This document shows, piece after piece, positions 53,701 to 61,266 of a DNA stretch of 64,000 nt. Numbering within the stretch: the first letter of the stretch is position 1; each line of letters opens with the position of its first letter. The notes under the pieces are model-generated. The model made no database searches and was not told the DNA's origin. It was given only the letters and a program-made list of their open reading frames with translations. The DNA lies in contig JAJKFJ010021184.1 of the NCBI GenBank assembly GCA_027382625.1, positions 1 to 64,000 of the forward strand. Reading direction: 5' to 3'. Origin of the DNA: Tetmemena sp. SeJ-2015. Its lineage: Eukaryota > Ciliophora > Spirotrichea > Sporadotrichida > Oxytrichidae. A program made the translations under genes and the position numbers.

Positions 53701-54285
53701 CGCAATCGTATTGACTAGTACACTTTAAGCATCCTTATGAACAATAGTTACACATACCAGGCTTATTATCGATTGAGTAAACATTCGACTAGCTACAATC
53801 AATCTAACTACACAGATCTTAAGATGCGGCATCGCTCCACTTTACCTCATAACCTGAATAGCAACTTAAATTAATTGAACTAGAAGTCAATTATTGTGGG
53901 GTTATTGAAGTCGCAAGTTAGAATTCAGGAAAAGTAATTTCTCAAAGCTTTGGGGTACTATTCCAGAAAAATTAACCTCCAGAGCAAATTATTTTATTCT
54001 CTTAAAGGGTAATCTAATTTTAAAATTCCAGTGAAATTGCAGATCAAGCTGGGTAGTCGAGTTGGCCAACGAATATCCATTGCGAAAATAATTGCATGCC
54101 GTTGTGCTATTACAACTAATGCAGCCTTCTGAACAGCTGTCGCAAGTTAAACTTGTGGAATTTAAGAAAGATCCAGTCTAGCACACAGGAAAGGTGTCAA
54201 GCTCGCGATTATTTTCTTGGATTTCTCGTTCTTTAAAGTAGAGGACTTTTTACAAGCTCTCTTAAAGAGGCACAATAGGTTTTTC
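38767..54285 (-). CDS. Giant cysteine-rich GPS-containing membrane protein, copy B
   Basis: The more compact of the two paralogues. Order from the N-terminal side: cysteine-rich furin-like repeats from about 54,285 to 46,140 (e.g. TCDSCSEGCISCNSTTAC near 54,110); then a beta-rich, GAIN-like region (GLNYSAEVASSLIDLGRNV; SFDQSLGYLPTDYIINGS), 46.1-41.7 kb. Next are the GPS motif CCSTHLSQFAVFEI (41,645-41,690) and a transmembrane helix (FDIFFIVFVIIGCIL). A polar cytoplasmic part follows (YGTKMQDDKEYEKWYLANK, then K/R-rich). More helices come after that (FFLVLLLTGLLVV, SLIVTLLIMRIVQIFF, FLIIPSVIVMLI), and the end is PQDSSFDY before TGA (38,767-38,769). The architecture recalls polycystin-1-like or adhesion receptors, but no PLAT or ion-channel domain was recognised. 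Short introns or IESs break it many times. The start codon was not found. Confidence 0.74.
39212..39464 (-). other. 253-bp IES in copy B carrying dispersed repeat, pointer CTATA
   Basis: The insert is flanked by CTATA at 39,207-39,211 and 39,460-39,464. The aligned site in copy A (about 13,470-13,480) lacks it and reads continuously from TCATAC to ATTACTTG. It contains repeat copy 3. Its presence in B only shows insertion after the duplication, or loss from A. Confidence 0.72.
39245..39470. repeat. Dispersed repeat family, copy 3 (shortened)
   Basis: Shares TTCGTGCCTGTTGAAATTAC, ACCCAAAAGTTGAAAAG, ATGCTGAATCGAATAG and ACACTTCAAC with copies 1 and 2. It lacks the central block that the others have. 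Confidence 0.7.
41640..41697 (-). other. GPS (GAIN) autoproteolysis motif, copy B
   Basis: Coding strand KFECCSTHLSQFAVFEI, followed about 50 residues later by a hydrophobic helix. The pattern matches GPS sites of polycystin-1 and adhesion receptors. Confidence 0.78.
42009..42945 (-). repeat. Local tandem duplication in copy B
   Basis: The block from CATCTCTCGAGAAAGTG to CATGATGTAGGCA occurs twice in direct succession (42,009-42,470 and 42,471-42,945). The first copy differs mainly by scattered single-base deletions; the second keeps a clean frame. Copy A has a single version. Confidence 0.8.
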
Positions 54286-54814
54286 TCATTTTAACACACA
54301 TAAAATAATTAAAAATTCTCATTTTGGATTTGTTTTTGATTTTTGATTTTTCGAGAGGGTAAAATAAATTTTTTATATATAATAAAATAGAGCTAAAGTT
54401 ATTAGGAGATTTACAATGATTCTCATAGTCTTCTAATTTTATATTTAAGTATTCTTGAAAATGATCTTCTTTTCTATTCCTTTTATATTCTTTATTTAAA
54501 TATTTAATTATAGAATAATTCATAAACAGATCCTGATCATATCCTTAATTTGAATCCCTTCGCCCTATCTATAGCAAAATGTTTACGACCTGAACTACTC
54601 CTATTTATTGATTCTCCCACAATAATCGTAAAATGGATTGACGATTATAACTTTCGGGATTAAGAAAAAACTGTCTGAAAATAATTATTAACTGAGGAAT
54701 ATGTAAGACTAGTCACAGATAAAGAAAGATATGTTTTTTAGGGACTTGGTTAATGTTTAACTCCAGAGATTGGAAACTGCTGATCCATCTTTGATACTTG
54801 TTTATTCAGAATTC
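54286..54814. other. Spacer upstream of copy B
   Basis: AT-rich DNA that should hold the missing first exon and promoter of copy B, and the 3' flank of the zinc-ribbon gene. Nothing is assigned. Confidence 0.4.
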
Positions 54815-55224
54815 TCAAAATGTAGGTGAGCTAGGTTCTGCTGCTTAAATAAGCATTATAAAAGATTATTATATCTTTTAAAATAATTTAGTTTAGCTGT
54901 CACTGTCCGCAAGTTAATAACCACAGGCAACGCAAACATTCTGATTGACTGAGCATTAGTATGTGCACACGGGGCAGCTTTTAGTCAACTGATCATTTTG
55001 TTATTGACTAGCTTGCGAGAAGTTGTTGTGGCCGAAGCCAGTGAAGGGAGGAGTGTTGGCTCCACTTGAACTTGCTGATTATAATTTCCAGAAACGAATG
55101 TAGGGCTGGTTGTAGGGCTTAAACTCATAGTTAGAAGTTTGAGTGCAAATGGATATTTAAAGTTAATAGTATAATGAATTATAAAAATCTACTTTTATTC
55201 TCTCGATTAAGGAGTAAATCCCAT
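54815..55224 (-). CDS. Small zinc-ribbon protein
   Basis: The reading frame starts at ATG 55,222-55,224 (MGFTPQSREQK). After removal of a 68-bp insert it continues as FKPYNQPYIRFWKL. A Q/N/S-rich linker (FTGFGHNNFSQAS) leads to a four-cysteine ribbon CPVCTYQCSVNQNVCVACG. The spacing (CxxC, 9 residues, CxxC) resembles RanBP2-type or rubredoxin-like zinc fingers that bind RNA or proteins. The TGA at 54,815-54,817 ends the frame, but the last ~30 residues are AT-rich and may include another insert. Function unknown. Confidence 0.6.
55126..55193 (-). other. IES in zinc-ribbon gene, pointer AGT
   Basis: 68 bp between coding-strand AGT repeats (+ strand ACT at 55,123-55,125 and 55,191-55,193). Excision links SREQK to FKPYNQP in frame. 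A GTAGAT donor is present, but the only nearby AG acceptor gives the wrong frame, so an IES fits better. Confidence 0.6.
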
Positions 55225-55677
55225 TCCAATATATTTGCTCCTTCGATTATTAATTTACACTCTTTCCTAAGTTTCACTAAATGCCAAACTATTTAGAGCT
55301 ATGAGGTTTATATAAGTTTTATGATTTTTAATTTGAGTCAGGATTAAAATATTATAGATTTCATTATTTGAATATCATCAATCTCTAATAATTATCAGAT
55401 TTACTAAATTTTAGCAATATAAATATAGTAAATTAAGATTATAAAACGAATATATTTGAAGTTTTTTGGGAAATGAAACTTCTAGACTTTTGGTAAATTA
55501 ATTATAATGCTCTAAAAATCTACAAATTTAAGTTCAAATTTTAACTTTTTATTAAATTTAGAATTCCTGAATAAACTTAAAAGGGGGAACAACAAAATTG
55601 ATCTGAATTTGTAGCTCTTAAAGAGATTATGTGTTTAACAAAAATAAATATTTTATCTTCATCTCTATAACCTTACA

Positions 55678-56501
55678 TCATTAAGGGGCTTTGTTAACTA
55701 TATCTACTATATCTGCAAAAGTAGCTTTTAGAGAGGAGCCTCCAACCAGGAAACCATCAATGTCTTTTTAAGCTATAGGCTTTCTGCATTCTTCTCTGTA
55801 ACTGACCCTCCATAGATATAATAAATACCATTTATAATTAAACTCTATCAATTATAATCCTTGTTTGTAAAGCCACTTAAATAAATACTTAATCAGAGAC
55901 TGAGCTGCTATCCACTTCCTAATGAAGTCGTGAGCCTCTTAAGCCACCTCAGAAGAAGCAGTCCTGCCAGTGCCGATTGCCCATACTGGCTCATATGCTA
56001 TTATTGCCTTTTGCCAATCCTTGACTGCACTTTTCACTGCATTCAATTACAATCTAAGCACCTCATTTGTTTCTCCTCTCTCCCTTTCTTCTAAAGTTTC
56101 CCCAATGCATATTATAGTGTTGCCTTAACTTTGCCTTTTTCTTTGCCCCTATCTCATCGCTTTGAAAACCTTTCTTTTTCCTCCCCCTATACCCTTAGGG
56201 GGTTTTTGTTGCACTTCCCAGTGAAAGGGCCGTTTCCATTCTAGCTGATGTTCTAAGCGCAGCATTAGATATAAGAGTTGAGCATTGCTTTGGCGGAAGG
56301 AATGTGGATAATCATTGGAGCAACCACCACCTCAACCTTCTTCTAATCGTACTTCATCTTATTCAGCACCTCATTGATCATTTCCCTCACGAATGTCACA
56401 TTGCCGTTTGACTTCCAGTTGCCGCCCACAATATACTTGCGAGGGTCCACCTTTGGTTGTTCAATAACTGGCTGCGCTTCGACTACTCCCTTTTTCTACA
56501 T
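55678..56501 (-). CDS. TPI: Triosephosphate isomerase, with damaged central segment
   Basis: A glycolytic enzyme interconverting glyceraldehyde-3-phosphate and dihydroxyacetone phosphate. Recognised segments: [12 protein letters not shown] (substrate-binding Asn and Lys), [29 protein letters not shown] (catalytic Glu), [12 protein letters not shown], and [17 protein letters not shown] near the C-terminus. The end is TGA (55,678-55,680). The N-terminus has a 20-25 residue extension before the usual start. Two problems stand out. The region that should carry the catalytic histidine motif GHSERR (about 56,145-56,215) is shortened and scrambled-looking, with runs of A and C. One base is also out of frame near 55,770. 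An IES at 55,824-55,887 is also present. The gene is otherwise well conserved, so a bad consensus is likelier than a pseudogene. Confidence 0.88.
55824..55887 (-). other. IES in TPI gene, pointer TATT (or 9-bp GTATTTATT)
   Basis: An AT-rich insert splits SLIK from YGGSV. Excision at TATT (+ strand AATA at 55,820-55,823 and 55,884-55,887; 64 bp) gives [16 protein letters not shown] in frame. A longer 9-bp repeat, GTATTTATT, in another register would remove 60 bp but put the rest out of frame by one base. Confidence 0.72.
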
Positions 56502-56589
56502 TTTATTTATCTTTCTTTTTTATCTGTGGCTTATTAATTTATTAATTAATTGATAGCTCCTATTATAATTCAACACATTAATTTCTTTC
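56502..56589. promoter_or_regulatory. 88-bp bidirectional promoter region (TPI / NR2C2AP)
   Basis: Only 88 AT-rich bases separate two divergent start codons. Both promoters must lie here or inside the coding regions. No TATA-type motif can be singled out. Confidence 0.5.
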
Positions 56590-57073
56590 ATGGTAGAAAG
56601 TTCGTCATCTACTACTCTTGGTAAAGATCTGCTTAGAAGTGGAAAGCAATTCACCTGCACAGTTTCGAGTGTGCTGCAAAAGAACCACAAGCAGTATGGA
56701 AAGAAGTTTATCAACGATGGCAAAGACAGTACATGCTGGTACTCTGACTAGGGAGACTCCTAGTTTGTTACTATCAAATTCGAAAATGAGAAGCAATCAA
56801 TCTCACACATCAAGTTTGTCTCGCAAGGAGGGTTTTGTCCTAAGGAGATAAATTCAAATTATAAATTAATTTTTAAGGAAGTGGCTATCATTATGGACGA
56901 CTAAGAGGTGGAGAGACATGAAACTCAAGACATTAATTTGGAATAGACCATAACTCTTACTCAGGAAAATCAAGTAAAGGAGTTCTAGACTTTGAAAATT
57001 GAATTAAGCAAAGCCTTCTGATCTATTTGGAAGAGTGATACTTTATAAGTTAGAGTTAATTAGCAGTAAATGA
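56590..57073 (+). CDS. NR2C2AP: NR2C2AP-like (TRA16) discoidin-fold protein
   Basis: The start ATG gives MVESSSSTTLGKDLL. The core TVSSVLQKNHKQYGKKF, then DSTCWYSDQGDSQFVTIKF and IKFVSQGGFCPKE, matches the NR2C2AP family: small single-domain galactose-binding-like proteins of unclear function, widespread in ciliated eukaryotes. The C-terminal LFGRVILYKLELISSK also fits the family (FFGRV-IYHL). It ends at TGA (57,071-57,073). One base is out of register just before LFGRV (about 57,020). The usual family length is about 140 residues, which this matches. Its 3' end is about 25 bp from the convergent neighbour. Confidence 0.85.
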
Positions 57074-57098
57074 ACCAAATTAATACTTATCATTCTAA

Positions 57099-58300
57099 TC
57101 ATTGAAAATAATTCTACAAACTCAAAAGCAGCATCTTATAATAGGAGATGGTCAAAGCATATGAGAGAGATTTCTTTGCTAGTTTAAGGTTTGATTTTAC
57201 TGTAAGCCTGCATCTATCTCTTACCTATACTTGTTTATTATGCATTAATTAGTATAGTTCAAATATAGCTGACTCTTAGAAATAATTTAATAATAATTCC
57301 TAGCTGCCTGGGAGAATATAGTCAGGATCAAGTGGATCTCCAACCCTGGTCATTACTCTTTTTGAGACCATTCTGTTATTCTTGGCCTGTGCTCCCTCTA
57401 TGTCATCTGTTTTCATTATGTCTCTGGTCTGAATTTATTTTCCATGAATATTGAAGTGCCCTCTTGTAACTGGTGGCAATTATATTTGGCTTTGGTACAG
57501 TCTTGGCTGAAGCGACAAACTTAAGTGGTTATTAGTGGAATTTAAGCTAGCTTGCTAACCGATATTCGCTGATTCATAATTATGCATGATAGTACTAGTC
57601 GGCTTCTATCCTGGCGTTGAGAATTTTGCTAACGTCTCCAAACTGAGACATCTTGGACTTGCTGCCTTAGATGTAGCCATAGTCACGAGTAGAGCCGTCA
57701 GGTTGCCTTATCTAGTAGACAGGCTTCAAGGGGGTTACGGGGATTTAAAGTTTGCAGCTTTTGCATGCGCTGAGTCTTGCCTGTTACATCGCTGTAGTCC
57801 ATCAGATCATAGGGCCGAGATTTATACTTTCTTAAAATATATCATCCATTAACTTGTCATTCAAGAACAAAAAGAATGATCAAATTCCTAGGGAATGTGC
57901 CATCGATATCTTTAGTGTTGAGGATGTCTCTTGCAGCTGATGTGAAGTATTACTACCTCTTAGTTTATAATCTGTCTCCTAATATGTCTTGAGTTGCCAA
58001 GTTATCGCGAATAAATTTGGGTTACTGCTGATTCTGAAAGTATTGAGCCTCTTAGAAAGCCTGCTGCTATTTGATGTTGTGGTACCTCGTAGGCAGTCTC
58101 TGCGCATCTTTTTAATGTGGCTCCAAAGGATCGTAATTTTATTGATAGGGCTGGAGCGAAGCCTTGAGCTTCTCCTTGAGGGAGAGGTCGTTAGTGGGAC
58201 TTGGGTTTTAAACTTGGACTGATCTGTGGGAAGTGTAGTCGAAGGGCCTTTGAAACAGCATTTATAATTAATTTTAGAATTCAATATAAAAATCCTCCAT
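57099..58300 (-). CDS. Conserved ciliate protein with NPLEPVY-type motifs
   Basis: I recognise the style but not the function. The start ATG opens MEDFYIEFQNQL. The chain has recurring motifs: NYDPLEPHQKDAQRLP, RDILNTKDIDGT, DLMDYSDVTGKTQRMQ, NPRNPLEPVYQIRQPDGST, KMSQFGDVSKILNARIEA, MKTDDIEGAQAKNNR and RVGDPLDPDYILPG. Repeated D(I/V)xG plus N/DPLxPxY units of this kind occur in hypothetical proteins of ciliates and other protists. A structural cytoskeletal role is a guess. One base is out of register near 57,720, and an insert is likely near 57,840-57,900. The last part, down to TGA 57,099-57,101, is AT-rich and uncertain. Confidence 0.68.
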
Positions 58301-58340
58301 TTGAGAGATGAGGAATGTGATTACAATTTAGAAATTTAAA
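58301..58340. promoter_or_regulatory. 40-bp bidirectional intergenic region
   Basis: Two divergent start codons are only 40 bp apart. Any promoter must be extremely compact or overlap coding sequence. Confidence 0.5.
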
Positions 58341-60378
58341 ATGGTAGATCACCCTTTGATTCCAGAGGACATTAAGTCCTACATGCAAAGACATAACGTA
58401 AGAAGAGATTAACGTTGTGATTAACTTTCTTGTAGATCGAAAGCGTTTTGAACAAGGGGCTTAATGCAGTTCTGAAGCAACTACCAGCTGACCCTCTGTC
58501 CCTCATGGCCGCTACTCTCATAGATGTACATACAAACTCAATAATGATAATTATAGAGTGTGATAAGCACACCTGTCTTTGAAAGATTTGAAGCAAAAGA
58601 AACTTTGATCTGTGAGAGCTAGAAGACTATCAAGATTCAGGTCTACCTCTCTTATCAAGGCAAGACGCAACCTTATTATACGCATGTCTTTCCTTTCAAC
58701 CCAGAGGATATCTCAACTTTTTCTTTGTAAGTTCAATCACTTTCATAACTGACTTATTAATTCTTTAATGAAGTGACAAGCAGGATGAGAAGTAAGGAAT
58801 GAAGAAGGCTTGCAGAATAATAAATGAGGAAATGAGTCCTCTGCTGCACGGGAAAGAGATCCTTGGCTTCAAGAAGATAGACGAGATGATGCTCGGCTCA
58901 CCAAAAGAAGAGCTCGCAAAGTGATGAAGGGTAGCGTTATCGGCGATAACATCATCAAGGCTTGTTCAGAGGCAATAGTCTATGCTTATGCTTTTTGCGT
59001 TTCGCCAGCTGACCCTTACTAAGGATTCTTCAAGTTCATGTTTGACAGAGACTTTACATCTCAGGATAAGCTACCTAGGTTTATATTCACAGTGCTGAAT
59101 GGAGGAAAGGCAGTGAGCTCCAAAGTGAAGTTCAGCAAGGTCTACTTGATAATAGATGTGACAGCTGCTGATGAGATTGAGGTGATGGATGTCTACCTCA
59201 AAATCCAGGCTCAGATTAGAAAACAGATCCAGAGCCACAAACTCGGAGAGAATGGATTCAAGCCTGGCCAAGATGGCTCCTATTTCAACGCACTTGAAAA
59301 TGCGAATGAGACCTTCAAGTTCATTGAAGATGCCATCCAAGCTGTGCAAGTTAATGTAAGAGAATAATACATAATGATTTAACTCGCATATAGACAGCAG
59401 ACAGGAAATACTTGAAGTATGGAATTAATCCAGACATCGAGAGCTCTTTCCTTAAGGAATAAAACAAGTACGATATCGAAGGGCCTAAGAACTTGTTCGA
59501 TCAAACAACTTAATTAACTTTTTATCAAGACCAGCTGACAGAGTACTTCGTAAAGATGAGCAATGACCATCCTCTGTTGGAATACATCGAAGACCCTCTG
59601 GCTGATCAAGATGTTGTTGGCTATTAAAAACTACTGAGGAGGTTTAGAGATGCTGTGCCCAGAGTAAAGATCGGCATTAAGTCTATGTTCAAGTCTAACC
59701 TTGATCATATCAAGCACAACATTAAAATTTACTTATATTTTAAGAGTATTTATAACACCCAAATAATATAGAAGGATGATGACGATGAAGAGGAGGAGAA
59801 GAAGGACGAAGAGAAGAAACAAGAGGAGGAAAGGAAGCTGCAAGAGTAAGCAGCAGCTGCAGCACTGGCTCAACAGCAAGCTGCAGAAGCTATCAAGGGA
59901 GGTCGAGACTCAGTGGCTGATAAGAAGAAACCTGGTCCACCTCAGAGTGATCTCAAGAACGCAGGCAAGGCCTCACAAGCTAAACTTGAACCTGTGAAGG
60001 AAGAGCCTCCTCAAGTGATTGAAAACTCAAGCGACCCCAACAGACTGAAGTTCATTCCTCACGTCGTTCACTTGGAAAAGTCTCTCCTCAAAACCTCCTA
60101 CAAGTTGTGGGAGATCCTCATCTATCAGCAAGTTCTCAAGCCAGAAGAGTATAGACAATATTTCTTTTTGTGTGGAGTAGTTTGAAGTGATGATAGAGGA
60201 CAACTTCTACGAGAGCTGTAGCAGTGAGGTGGTTGACCTAGCAGTGGGTGCTCAAACAGGCTACCTGAACATCAGAGGATTCTTCAGGAATGAGAAGACT
60301 GCGAAGGTGTTGAGATTAAGTGAGATCCTCGAGGGAATTAAGCAACTCTAGAAACTAGAGAACCAATAAGATTTTTGA
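58341..60378 (+). CDS. ENO4: Enolase-4-like protein with N-terminal docking domain
   Basis: The N-terminus (MVDHPLIPEDIKSYMQRHN, IESVLNKGLNAVLKQLP, ADPLSLMAATLID) resembles RIIa/Dpy-30-type dimerisation domains, as in enolase 4 of cilia and sperm. Enolase-fold segments follow: FIFTVLNGGKAVSSKVKF, LLEYIEDPLADQD (the IEDP metal-binding motif of enolases) and VVDLAVGAQTGYLNIRGFFR near the end. A charged E/K/A-rich insert (59,776-59,900) and an extra 60-residue segment lie within the barrel. The end is TGA (60,376-60,378). GT-AG introns: 58,398-58,435, 58,526-58,556 (31 nt), 58,727-58,773 and 59,356-59,393. One base is out of register near 58,920 and again near 60,175. Whether it keeps enolase activity is doubtful; ENO4 relatives are often structural. 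Confidence 0.82.
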
Positions 60379-60416
60379 AATTTAACTTCCCTCTTTGACT
60401 TAATCTGCTCCTCTGA

Positions 60417-61169
60417 TATGGATGATTATGAATAAAAGTTTAAATATGAAAAACATGAATAGAAAGGGCCACCAAGAGTACAGCAGTTCTTCAGCCTTCA
60501 TAAAGTCATCAGAACAGCGTCAATCAGCACAATAACTCCATCTCTTTCAACAACAAGCGATAGGGGAATGTAAAACTCACTTATTTTCATTCATGATTCG
60601 ATTTATAGCAGCAATTCAAAGAGTACCTGCAGAGTCTAGAGTCTGAATTCGATGATAACTATCCCATGAAAAACCAAGCATAAAACGATAAAGCAAATGC
60701 TGATACTCCACTGCAAAGCAACATGGAAGATGAAGAGAGTGATGTAGGTGCTCACATGCAATCCTCATAGCAAGATGAAAGCATGGACGAGTTCCACGAC
60801 TTGAAAGTTGCACAAGACTATAATGGAATACAAAAGTAGTAGCAGTAGAGGCAAACTCATTAGAATAGCTACAATAATCATAAGTCTTAAATCAATGCGT
60901 AAGATTTCAAGTACGAATAGAACAACAACATCTCATTTGTCCAACAGTAGCAATAATTGGGATCAGGCTAATACCAAATTAACCAAACAGCCAATGCTAC
61001 AGGAAGGGAGAGTAAATTCGCTACTCATCAAGGACCAACTGCAGCTGGTCACACTAACATGAACAATGATCATTCAACTAACAAATAAATAAACAGAATT
61101 AAAAAAGATAGTTCTTTAAAGTTATTTTTTTATTAAAACCCATTAATCCTAAAAAAATTATAGCTATGA
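60417..61169 (+). CDS. N/Q-rich low-complexity protein
   Basis: No family recognised. The likely start is in the MDDYEQKFKYEKHE or a nearby MKNMNRKGHQEY frame; the first 130 bases contain a frame ambiguity. A 39-nt GT-AG intron (about 60,570-60,608) leads to QQFKEYLQSLESEFDD. A long Q/N/S/H-rich stretch with an acidic patch (MEDEESDVGAHM) follows and ends in a basic tail before TGA (61,167-61,169). Such tracts are typical of disordered or prion-like ciliate proteins. Confidence 0.55.
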
Positions 61170-61266
61170 GTTTAATTAGATTATATAATATATTTGAGAG
61201 TAAAAAGGGTTTGATTATAGAAAGAGTTCGAAGGAGAACTTTCTTTAGAAAGTGAACTCAAGTGAG

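Noticed and set aside
13031..54285. CRISPR-like or satellite arrays in the repetitive central region
   Set aside because: The periodicity comes from cysteine-repeat coding units and gene duplication; there are no short identical repeats with regular spacers.
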